The notes under the pieces: model-generated | Database searches by the model: none | The model's input: only the letters and a program-made list of their open reading frames with translations | Told to the model about the DNA's origin: nothing | DNA from: Neisseriaceae bacterium | Lineage (GTDB): Bacteria; Pseudomonadota; Gammaproteobacteria; Burkholderiales; Neisseriaceae | NCBI GenBank assembly: GCA_030146285.1 | Contig: JASLBZ010000072.1 | Coordinates: 1 to 8,021 of the forward strand | Length of the DNA: 8,021 nucleotides | Direction of reading: 5' to 3' | Shown here: piece after piece, positions 1 through 5,509 of the stretch | How the letters are laid out: every line of letters starts with the position of its first letter | Numbering within the stretch: the stretch's first letter is position 1 | Position numbers and translations under genes: made by a program

Positions 1-1010
1 AAGTATTTAATGTGACCACTGGCATTGCTGGCAATCACATTCGCAGTTTGAATTCACAAGGCGTGGTCAAAATCAAAGATGGTGAAGTTACCCAAGCCGA
101 TATTGACCGTGCCATTGAAACAGCCAAAGCCGTTAATATTCCACCAGATCACGATGTTTTGCATACAGTGGTGCAAGAATACATTATTGACAGTCAGCCA
201 GGTGTTAAAGAACCTATTGGTATGAGCGGTGTGCGTTTGGATACGCGCGTGCACATTATTACAGGTGCTATGACTGCCATGCAGAATATTCAAAAATGCG
301 TTGAAAGATGCAATTTGCATATTGAGAACATGGTATTGCAACCACTGGCAAGCAGTCAAGCAGTATTAACAGAAGACGAAAAAGAATTGGGTGTATGTGT
401 TGTGGATATCGGTGGTGGTACCACGGATATTGCCGTTTACACCAATGGTGCTATTCGCCACACTGCCGTGATTCCTGTTGCAGGTGATTTGATTACCAAA
501 GATTTGGCACAAGCCTTGCGCACACCACACAATGCTGCTGAGTACATCAAAATCAACCACGGTGTGGCCTTGCCTGATTTAGAGGGCTTGGATGAAATGA
601 TTGAAGTACCCAGTGTTGGTGATCGCAACCCACGCCAAATTTCACGTCGCACATTAGCAAGTGTGATTGGTCCGCGAGTGGAGGAAATTTTGGAATTGGT
701 ATTGAATGAATTGCGCCGTTCGGGTTTCCCTGAAGAAGTATTGACTTCAGGCATTGTGTTAACAGGTGGTACATCGCTTTTAACCGGTTTGGTTGAGTTA
801 TCAGAAGATGTCTTTAATTTGCCAGCCAGAATTGGTATTCCACAAAACATTACCGGTGTGGCTGAGCGTGCACGCAATCCTCGTTTTTCAACAGCGATTG
901 GTTTGTTACAAATTGCCAAAGGGCCTGCAGACAGCGGATTCGATGAAAAAGTCGAGCCAACAGAGTCATTGGTTAGCAAAGTTAAAGCATGGTTCAAAAA
1001 TAATTTCTAA
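1..1010 (+). CDS. ftsA: FtsA, cell-division actin homologue (5' end missing)
   Basis: FtsA is an actin-like ATPase of the cytoplasmic face that anchors FtsZ filaments to the inner membrane and recruits later divisome proteins. The reading frame is open from the first complete codon (position 3), so the gene continues upstream of the window. The 335 residues present correspond to about residue 80 onward of E. coli FtsA, matching from its SGKHIS region (here TGIAGNHI). Visible motifs are the phosphate-binding VVDIGGGTTDIAVY around fragment residues 133-146, the adenosine-site GIVLTGGTSLLTG near residue 250, and a C-terminal amphipathic helix (VSKVKAWFKNNF) that is the usual membrane-targeting sequence. 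ftsZ follows after a 152-base spacer, the standard dcw order. A GTG at position 12 is only an internal Val codon. The family call is secure; the true start cannot be seen. Confidence 0.97.
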   Translation, partial: VFNVTTGIAGNHIRSLNSQGVVKIKDGEVTQADIDRAIETAKAVNIPPDHDVLHTVVQEYIIDSQPGVKEPIGMSGVRLDTRVHIITGAMTAMQNIQKCVERCNLHIENMVLQPLASSQAVLTEDEKELGVCVVDIGGGTTDIAVYTNGAIRHTAVIPVAGDLITKDLAQALRTPHNAAEYIKINHGVALPDLEGLDEMIEVPSVGDRNPRQISRRTLASVIGPRVEEILELVLNELRRSGFPEEVLTSGIVLTGGTSLLTGLVELSEDVFNLPARIGIPQNITGVAERARNPRFSTAIGLLQIAKGPADSGFDEKVEPTESLVSKVKAWFKNNF

Positions 1011-1162
1011 TACATAGGCATGATGGTGCATTTATGACACAGGATTGATGCATCGTTCATGAAATTTTACGCAGTTGCACGCCATTAAGTGTTAAAGTTG
1101 CGGTACAATCTGACTGAATAGGTTGTATTTAATAAAGAATGATTGGTTTTGAGGAGCAGTAC
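1011..1162 (+). promoter_or_regulatory. ftsA-ftsZ spacer with possible ftsZ promoter
   Basis: This 152-base spacer is long for a tightly coupled operon and could hold a promoter for ftsZ. The best -10-like element is TACAAT at 1104-1109. No good -35 lies 16-18 bases upstream of it; the nearest, TTGCAC at 1075-1080, is 23 bases away. There is also an 8-base palindrome, GATGCATC, at 1047-1054. I see no terminator hairpin, so read-through from ftsA is likely as well. The promoter itself is a weak inference. Confidence 0.25.
1151..1156 (+). promoter_or_regulatory. Ribosome binding site that fixes the ftsZ start
   Basis: GAGGAG lies 6 bases before the ATG at 1163. An in-frame ATG at 1139 would place this site inside the coding sequence and add eight residues not found in Neisseria FtsZ, which begins MEFVYDV. 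The ATG at 1163 is therefore the start. Confidence 0.85.
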
Positions 1163-2332
1163 ATGGAATTGGTATATGACGTAGTGGAATCTGCAGCAAG
1201 TCCTGCAGTCATCAAAGTCATTGGATTGGGCGGCGGCGGTTGTAATGCAATTAATAACATGATTGCGGGTGGGTTGCATGGTGTTGATTTTATTAGTGCA
1301 AATACCGATGCGCAATCATTGCAATTGAACCAAGCTCCAAAACGAATCCAATTGGGCGGAACACTGACGCGTGGTTTGGGCGCAGGTGCCAATCCAGAAG
1401 TCGGCCGAAATGCTGCTTTAGAAGATCGCGAAACCATTTCTGAAGCCTTGCAAGGTGCTAATATGGTTTTTATTACCGCTGGTATGGGCGGCGGTACAGG
1501 CACAGGAGCAGCTCCTGTGGTGGCAGAAATTGCCAAAGAAATGGGTATTTTGACCGTAGCCGTGGTGACGCGACCATTCAATTACGAAGGCAAGCGCTTA
1601 CAGGTTGCCAAAGACGGTTTAGAGCAATTAAAACAACATGTTGATTCATTAATCATTATCCCAAATGACAAATTAATGTCAGCACTAGGTGATGATGTGA
1701 CTGTCAAAGAAGCTTTCTTGGCAGCTGATGACGTGTTAAAAAATGCAGTAGCGGGCATTTCAGAAGTGGTTACTTGTCCTGGTTTGATTAACTTGGACTT
1801 TGCTGACGTTCGCAACGTCATGAGTATTATGGGCATGGCCATGATGGGTTCTGCACAAGCTAGTGGCATTGACCGAGCTCGCATTGCAACAGAGCAAGCC
1901 ATTGCATCACCTTTATTGGATGATGTGACTTTAGAAGGCGCTCGTGGCGTATTGGTTAATATTACTACAGCACCGAATTGCCTACGCATGTCGGAATACC
2001 GTGAAATCATGTCAGTGGTTGATGCTTATGCGCATGCCGATGCAGAACGCAAATATGGTACTGCGGAAGATGCGAGCATGGCAGACACAGACATTCGTGT
2101 CACTATTATTGCGACGGGTTTACGTGAACAAGGCGTTGCTGTTAATGAACAGCACTTGAAAATGGTAAAAACAGCACAAGCAACTGGCACAGATGGTTTT
2201 GCTGAAATTCCTAATATTGTTCGTTCAGGTCGTGGTACACGCTCGCTGAACTTAAGCGCAGCTGATTTTTCTGACCAATCGGTAATGGATGACTTTGAAA
2301 TTCCAGCCATGTTACGCCGCCAAGCAGATTAA
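1163..2332 (+). CDS. ftsZ: FtsZ, tubulin-like cell-division GTPase
   Basis: FtsZ polymerises in a GTP-dependent way into the cytokinetic Z ring at midcell. The product is 389 residues, near the usual length. In order: a short N-terminal tail (MELVYDVVESAASP, close to the Neisseria form); the nucleotide-binding GLGGGGCNA at residues 21-29; the tubulin signature GGGTGTG at 109-115; and the T7 synergy loop NLDFADV at 210-216, whose Asn210, Asp212 and Asp215 match the E. coli residues that complete the GTPase site of the neighbouring subunit. The globular part ends near TIIATGL at about 320. A short linker of about 50 residues follows, then the C-terminal peptide DDFEIPAMLRRQ that binds FtsA, ZipA-type and regulator proteins. 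Nothing is missing or broken. No clear terminator follows, so some read-through into the next gene is possible. Confidence 0.98.
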   Translation: MELVYDVVESAASPAVIKVIGLGGGGCNAINNMIAGGLHGVDFISANTDAQSLQLNQAPKRIQLGGTLTRGLGAGANPEVGRNAALEDRETISEALQGANMVFITAGMGGGTGTGAAPVVAEIAKEMGILTVAVVTRPFNYEGKRLQVAKDGLEQLKQHVDSLIIIPNDKLMSALGDDVTVKEAFLAADDVLKNAVAGISEVVTCPGLINLDFADVRNVMSIMGMAMMGSAQASGIDRARIATEQAIASPLLDDVTLEGARGVLVNITTAPNCLRMSEYREIMSVVDAYAHADAERKYGTAEDASMADTDIRVTIIATGLREQGVAVNEQHLKMVKTAQATGTDGFAEIPNIVRSGRGTRSLNLSAADFSDQSVMDDFEIPAMLRRQAD

Positions 2333-2458
2333 GTAACAGATTTTAACGTACGCTACTTGTTGAAAATAAGTGTATTTTTATGTTATTTCGCTATTGATTT
2401 GATGGCATATGTAGAATAATCGCACGACTTTATTTTACCAATGTACAAGCGAAAACAA

Positions 2459-2647
2459 ATGAAAAAATTAGTATCAATGACAGCAGTATTGTTAATCGCA
2501 GGTTTTGCACATGCTCAACCTGCTGCTCCTATTGTTAAAGCTATTGCGACTGATGAGCTTGTTGTGCAAGAGACTGCTTCAGAGTCAGTAGCGGTAGAAA
2601 CAATGGTGGAAGAAATGGCCGTTGAAGAAGTGTCAGCTTCAGAATAA
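2459..2647 (+). CDS. Small acidic Val/Glu-rich exported protein, unknown
   Basis: I do not recognise this 62-residue protein. It starts with a clear Sec signal peptide (MKKLVSMTAVLLIAGFAHA) with likely signal peptidase I cleavage after AHA, before QPAAP. The mature part is only about 43 residues. It carries ten acidic residues and one lysine, is rich in Val, Ala, Ser and Glu, has no cysteine, and has a loosely repeated VEEM/VEEV pattern near its end. An in-frame ATG at 2441 would add MYKRKQ; I prefer 2459 because it gives a standard n-region, although neither start has a strong ribosome binding site. The upstream 126 bases lack a convincing promoter (TAGAAT at 2412-2417 is a possible -10). 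It may share a transcript with the lipoprotein gene 52 bases downstream. Gene status rests on the signal peptide and frame length. Confidence 0.6.
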   Translation: MKKLVSMTAVLLIAGFAHAQPAAPIVKAIATDELVVQETASESVAVETMVEEMAVEEVSASE

Positions 2648-2699
2648 ATTGGTTTGATTCGTGCGGTGTAACTGTCTGACTCTAAAGGTGGAGTACAAA

Positions 2700-3050
2700 A
2701 TGAAAAAATTCTTATCAATCGCTGCAGTATCCTTGTTAGCGGCTTGTGCAAGCACAAGCAATGCTGATGATCAAGCAGGTGCAGTAGAAAATGTTTTGTA
2801 TGTGAATGGTGTGTTAGCTGATTGCCAAGGCATGATGCCAATGAAATGCATGCAAGTAAAAAGAAACCCCGACCAAAAAAATTGGGAATATTTTTACAGT
2901 GAAATCGAAGGCTTTGATTACCAAGATGGGTTTGTTTACAAACTCCGCATCAAAGAAACACCCATTGCTAATCCGCCTGCAGATGCTTCCAGTGTTCGTT
3001 TTGAACTTATTGAAGTGTTGGAAAAGAAACCTTTGGTTTATAAAAAATAG
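2700..3050 (+). CDS. DUF4377-type lipoprotein
   Basis: This is a 116-residue predicted lipoprotein. The signal peptide ends in the lipobox LAAC, with Cys16 as the lipidated residue. The mature part carries what I recall as the DUF4377 pattern: Cys42 and Cys50 around GMMPMKC, Trp62, then YFYSEIEGFDYQDGFVYKL (64-82) and NPPADASS (91-98). This domain is found in small envelope lipoproteins, some linked in other bacteria to META/HslJ-type proteins, but its biochemical role is not established to my knowledge. The start at 2700 is chosen because AAGGTGGAG (2685-2693) sits just upstream; the frame is open to 2661 but those residues would spoil the signal peptide. The 5' end of the gene resembles that of the preceding small gene. 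A strong hairpin terminator follows. Confidence 0.82.
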   Translation: MKKFLSIAAVSLLAACASTSNADDQAGAVENVLYVNGVLADCQGMMPMKCMQVKRNPDQKNWEYFYSEIEGFDYQDGFVYKLRIKETPIANPPADASSVRFELIEVLEKKPLVYKK

Positions 3051-3062
3051 ATTGCATACAAC

Positions 3063-3091
3063 AAAAAGCCAAGTTTCTGACTTGGCTTTTT
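3063..3091 (+). terminator. Intrinsic terminator after the DUF4377 lipoprotein
   Basis: A perfect 12-base stem (AAAAAGCCAAGT at 3063-3074 pairing with ACTTGGCTTTTT at 3080-3091) closes a 5-base loop. The T-run sits on the right arm and a matching A-run on the left, so the hairpin could act in either direction. It lies 13 bases after the lipoprotein stop. Confidence 0.9.
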
Positions 3092-3193
3092 CTCGATTAA
3101 AAATACCATGGTTGCTTTGAAATATTTCGTGATGCCCTTGTGCATGAAATACAAGCAACCCAATTCAATCCTGAATACCGTGAGGGTTTGCAC

Positions 3194-3388
3194 ATGAATC
3201 AGCAAAAAGTGATTGTTTTGAGCAGTGAAACACCCAGTGAGGATGAGAACCTAGAAACCATCTATCCTTTAGATGACATTATGGACAGCGATTATTGTCG
3301 TGAGAATGAAGCTTGTGTCGAGAAAAAAATTAGGATTTTGGCCAATTCTCCTGCCTTAAAAAATCTAAAGTGGATTTCGGAGGTTTAA
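3194..3388 (+). CDS. Small acidic protein, unknown
   Basis: I do not recognise this 64-residue protein. It has no signal peptide or membrane segment and is strongly acidic in its middle (SETPSEDENLETIYPLDD), with two cysteines in YCRENEAC and a more basic C-terminal third (EKKIRILANSPALKNLKW). The start at 3194 is chosen because GAGGG at 3182-3186 lies 7 bases upstream. A GTG at 3140 in the same frame would add 18 residues (HEIQATQFNPEYREGLH) and cannot be excluded. It ends 6 bases before the next gene, which points to a two-gene transcript with the membrane protein downstream. The pair sits after a strong terminator, so it needs its own promoter, which I could not identify. Confidence 0.5.
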   Translation: MNQQKVIVLSSETPSEDENLETIYPLDDIMDSDYCRENEACVEKKIRILANSPALKNLKWISEV

Positions 3389-3394
3389 GATACC

Positions 3395-3634
3395 ATGCGA
3401 CAACAATTGAACATGAAATTGTGGTTCCAATTTGTCTTGTTCATGGTGTATGTTGTCGGAACATTTTTCTTTCTTCTTGCCAAAGTATTTAAATTAACCG
3501 ATGTGCCTTGGTGGTATATTGGTTTTTTTTTGATTTTGATTTTTAGCAATCCATTTTTGCATTTTGTGGTATTACAGGCGGCCTTTAACATCAAACGCAA
3601 GCTGTTAACTGGATGTAAAAAACGAAACCCATAA
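3395..3634 (+). CDS. Small two-helix membrane protein, unknown
   Basis: I do not recognise this 79-residue protein. Two hydrophobic segments are plain: roughly residues 8-31 (LWFQFVLFMVYVVGTFFFLL) and 40-63 (WYIGFFLILIFSNPFLHFVV), joined by a short loop containing KLTDVPWW. The C-terminus is basic (NIKRKLLTGCKKRNP), suggesting both ends lie in the cytoplasm. The ribosome binding site CGGAGG (3378-3383) overlaps the end of the previous gene, with somewhat long spacing of 11 bases to the ATG. A run of nine T at 3523-3531 falls in the codons for residues 44-46. The stop codon is one base away from the stop of the convergent menA gene, so no separate terminator fits between them. Confidence 0.6.
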   Translation: MRQQLNMKLWFQFVLFMVYVVGTFFFLLAKVFKLTDVPWWYIGFFLILIFSNPFLHFVVLQAAFNIKRKLLTGCKKRNP

Positions 3635-3635
3635 A

Positions 3636-4556
3636 TTAAGTTGCCAATAGCAGACTTGCAATGAGCAAGATATGACTGACTACCGACAGTTGAATGCCTT
3701 GCCCAAGGGCAGGGACTAAGTTGGTGTCATCTTTGATGTGCCAGACAAAACGAATGTGCGTGATAAAAAGTGGTAAGGCAAGCAATGTACTCATTAACCA
3801 CCATTTTTGCAAATACCAATATTGAAAAGACAATAAGGCAATCAAAGCCAGACTGACAAGGCCGATTTGATAATAGCGACTGTTTTTGAGACCCAAACGA
3901 ACCGCCAACGTCATTTTGCCTACAGTTGGATCGCTGACAATATCGCGCATATTGTTCAGATTCAGCACAGATGTTGCCAGTAAACCCGAGGCAATCATGG
4001 GCAAGATGATGACAGAAGAGTAGTGTTCCATTTGTAAGTAAAAAGCACCACCAACAGCCAATAACCCAAAAAACAAGAATACAGAAACATCACCCAAGCC
4101 CATGTAACCATAAGGTTTGTTGCCAACGGTATAGGTAATCGCCGCAACAATGGCGATAAAGCCCAAGCCCATGAAGCCCAGAATGCTGTGCCAATGAGAA
4201 CAAGCAATCCACAACAAATACACACCAGAAATCATGGTCAGTAGGCTGACCACATATAAAGACAGTTTTAATTGTGGTGCGCTGAGTGTGCCTTTTTGGA
4301 TTCCTCGAACTGGGCCTTGACGATCAATGGCATCTGCACCAGTGAGGTAATCACCATAATCATTGGCCAGATTTGACAGTATTTGCAGCAAGCTGGCTGT
4401 TGTCCATGCCAAAAAAGCCACAGAAAACTGAAAATTGCCTTGCCAATAGGCTAAAGCTGAGCCAAGAAAAATAGCCATACTGGCCAAGGGTAAGGTTTTC
4501 GGACGACAGCTTTCCCACCATGCATGGGCTTGTGTGTAGTAAGACAGGGTTAACAT
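3636..4556 (-). CDS. menA: MenA, 1,4-dihydroxy-2-naphthoate prenyltransferase
   Basis: MenA is an inner-membrane UbiA-superfamily enzyme that joins a polyprenyl diphosphate (often octaprenyl) to 1,4-dihydroxy-2-naphthoate, giving demethylmenaquinone. At 306 residues it matches the E. coli length (308) and aligns along its whole length from memory. Visible are the N-terminal WWESCRPKTLPLA (13-25), the first Asp-rich motif NDYGDYLTGAD (65-75) followed by DRQGPVRGIQKG, TYTVGNKPYGYMGLGD (141-156), and the second Asp-rich motif NNMRDIVSD (201-209) followed by GKMTLAVRLG. Several hydrophobic segments fit a polytopic membrane protein. The frame is open to 4661, but the ATG at 4556 gives the family N-terminus and lies downstream of a plausible promoter; no good ribosome binding site is seen. 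Other men or futalosine-pathway genes are not in the window, so a different UbiA-family substrate is possible but less likely. Confidence 0.93.
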   Translation of the reverse strand: MLTLSYYTQAHAWWESCRPKTLPLASMAIFLGSALAYWQGNFQFSVAFLAWTTASLLQILSNLANDYGDYLTGADAIDRQGPVRGIQKGTLSAPQLKLSLYVVSLLTMISGVYLLWIACSHWHSILGFMGLGFIAIVAAITYTVGNKPYGYMGLGDVSVFLFFGLLAVGGAFYLQMEHYSSVIILPMIASGLLATSVLNLNNMRDIVSDPTVGKMTLAVRLGLKNSRYYQIGLVSLALIALLSFQYWYLQKWWLMSTLLALPLFITHIRFVWHIKDDTNLVPALGQGIQLSVVSHILLIASLLLAT

Positions 4557-4588
4557 TGTGCAGTATTTATTCAAATGAAATACCATGT

Positions 4589-4617
4589 ATATTAGGTAGT
4601 ATTGGTGTTCTTGTCGA
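4589..4617 (-). promoter_or_regulatory. Probable sigma-70 promoter of menA
   Basis: Read on the minus strand, TCGACA (4617-4612, five of six to consensus) is followed after exactly 17 bases by TAATAT (4594-4589, four of six). Transcription would begin near 4582, about 25 bases before the ATG at 4556. This excludes the far-upstream in-frame start at 4661 and supports the shorter protein. Confidence 0.45.
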
Positions 4618-4654
4618 TTCTTTAATGCGAAATGAATGATTTTGTGCCAGTGGA

Positions 4655-4685
4655 TTGACAATATTTAAGTCAATGGCAATGCCAT
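4655..4685. repeat. Two adjacent inverted repeats before the small lipoprotein
   Basis: TTGAC (4655-4659) and GTCAA (4669-4673) form an inverted pair with 9 bases between them. This is followed directly by ATGGCaATGCCAT (4673-4685), a 13-base palindrome broken only at its centre. They lie in the divergent spacer between menA and the lipoprotein gene, just before the latter's ribosome binding site. TTGACA at 4655-4660 also looks like a -35 box, but no matching -10 is present. A regulator site is possible, but this is inference. Confidence 0.3.
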
Positions 4686-4699
4686 AAAAGGAAATGAAA

Positions 4700-4894
4700 A
4701 TGATTCAAAAAATTTGTATTCTGATGATATTGGCTTTGGGTTTGAGTGCGTGTGACAATGCCAAGCAGCAAGTTGAGAACGTTGTGGTACAACCCATGCA
4801 ACAAAAAAAGCGCATGGAAGATGATATTCAAAAAAGCGTTGAGCAAAATCAGAAAAAATTTGAAGAAACACAGAAAGCACTGAACGAGCAATAA
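4700..4894 (+). CDS. Small coiled-coil lipoprotein, unknown
   Basis: This is a 64-residue predicted lipoprotein that I cannot assign to a named family. The signal peptide MIQKICILMILALGLSAC ends in the lipobox LSAC, with Cys18 lipidated. Asp follows immediately (CDN), the +2 Asp that retains lipoproteins in the inner membrane in E. coli; whether Neisseriaceae obey that rule is uncertain. The 47-residue mature part is Gln/Lys/Glu-rich (KQQVENVVVQPMQQKK, then EDDIQKSVEQNQKKFEETQ) and likely an alpha-helical coiled coil. It lacks the C-terminal Lys used by Lpp for peptidoglycan attachment. The ATG at 4700 is preferred over the one at 4694 because AAGGA (4688-4692) is 7 bases from it and only 1 base from the other. 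A secreted Sel1-like protein follows after 63 bases with no terminator between them. Confidence 0.7.
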   Translation: MIQKICILMILALGLSACDNAKQQVENVVVQPMQQKKRMEDDIQKSVEQNQKKFEETQKALNEQ

Positions 4895-4957
4895 AGATTT
4901 TGCCTGAGAATATCAGTACAATCGGTGCATCTTTATTTGTTAGTGAGAAAATCAATT

Positions 4958-5371
4958 ATGAAAAAAAGTTTAGGCTTGCTCTTGGGTTTGTGCTCGGCAT
5001 TTGTGATGGCACAAATGCCCAGTGAGACCCAAAATGAAATTGCAGCTTGCAACAATGGCGACAATGTTGCTTGTGAAACTGCGGCATTGAAATTGGCAAT
5101 GCAAGGTGGGCATGGGCAGGAAGCTGGTGCATTGTATTTACAGGCCTGTGAGGCCGGAAGCGGCAGTGCATGCAGCTCCTTGGGCGTGATGTTTGAGTAT
5201 GGTGAAGACATGCCTAAAGACACAGCTGAAGCTGAGAAAATGTATAAAAAAGCCTGTGATTTGGGTGAGGAGAGTGGCTGCGAAGGCTTAGGACAAGCCA
5301 TGATGCCAACCGAAAGCCTTCAAGAAGCACAAGGTGTTGCAGAAGAAGCTGATGGTGTTGAAGGTGAATAA
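4958..5371 (+). CDS. Secreted Sel1/Hcp-like Cys-pair repeat protein
   Basis: This is a 137-residue exported protein with a signal peptide (MKKSLGLLLGLCSAFVMA), probably cleaved before Gln19. The mature part holds Sel1-like (TPR-related) helical repeats of the Helicobacter cysteine-rich protein style. ACxxGxxxAC-type units place cysteine pairs at residues 31/39, 64/72 and 100/108, each pair eight apart as expected for a disulfide joining the two helices of one repeat. The best full repeat is about residues 54-90 (EAGALYLQACEAGSGSACSSLG, then YGEDMPKD). The tail from about 112 is acidic, low-complexity and probably disordered (EEADGVEGE). Such proteins usually mediate protein-protein contacts in the periplasm; no partner can be named here. 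The ATG at 4958 is used because the upstream GTG at 4925 would disrupt the signal peptide; GTGAGA at 4943-4948 is a modest ribosome binding site. A DUS-like hairpin lies about 60 bases downstream. Confidence 0.82.
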   Translation: MKKSLGLLLGLCSAFVMAQMPSETQNEIAACNNGDNVACETAALKLAMQGGHGQEAGALYLQACEAGSGSACSSLGVMFEYGEDMPKDTAEAEKMYKKACDLGEESGCEGLGQAMMPTESLQEAQGVAEEADGVEGE

Positions 5372-5429
5372 TCTGAATTAAGCGCAAGCCTTATGTAGGG
5401 TTTTCGAACTTAATCGCCATCAATATTTC

Positions 5430-5459
5430 CAATCAAGGCAGCTTACAGGCTGCCTATTG
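5430..5459 (+). terminator. DUS-derived hairpin after the Sel1-like gene
   Basis: AGGCAGC (5436-5442) pairs with GCTGCCT (5449-5455) over a 6-base loop. Outer CAAT (5430-5433) pairs with ATTG (5456-5459) past a two-base bulge. The minus strand at 5455-5444 reads AGGCAGCCTGTA, eleven of twelve bases of the Kingella-type uptake sequence; the left arm has drifted further (AGGCAGCTTACA). A short TTT follows. Its first 13 bases are identical to the start of the hairpin at 6638. It probably acts as terminator for 4700-5371. Confidence 0.65.
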
Positions 5460-5509
5460 TTTGGCCTGTTGTAAGTGACTGTGTGTTGACAATAAGGAGT
5501 GGCTGCATC

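Noticed and set aside
437..997. Long minus-strand open frame of 186 codons inside ftsA
   Set aside because: It lies opposite a well-conserved gene, shows no recognisable family and has no promoter or ribosome binding site; it is an antisense artefact of codon usage.
1139..1162. In-frame ATG upstream of the ftsZ start
   Set aside because: It lacks a ribosome binding site and would bury GAGGAG inside the gene; the ATG at 1163 matches the Neisseria FtsZ N-terminus.
1582..2010. Minus-strand open frame of 142 codons inside ftsZ
   Set aside because: Same reasoning: it mirrors a conserved coding sequence and has no independent support.
2362..2390. Possible terminator after ftsZ (GAAAATAA with TTATTTC)
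   Set aside because: The stem is AT-only and needs a bulge; too weak to call.
3576..3585. CAGGCGGCCT resembling a reversed uptake sequence
   Set aside because: It differs from the DUS at core positions and lies in coding sequence; not counted as a DUS.
4890..4937. 9-base inverted repeat AATAAAGAT / ATCTTTATT after the small lipoprotein
   Set aside because: The arms are AT-only apart from one pair and are separated by 30 bases with no T-run; not a credible terminator.
4665..4955. Minus-strand hydrophobic open frames opposite the small lipoprotein gene
   Set aside because: The hydrophobicity comes from reading A-rich Lys/Gln codons backwards as T-rich codons; the plus strand has a lipobox and ribosome binding site.
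5486..5491. TTGACA as a -35 box for the MORN-repeat gene
   Set aside because: It lies only 18 bases before the start codon, so the -10 would fall at or inside the coding sequence.
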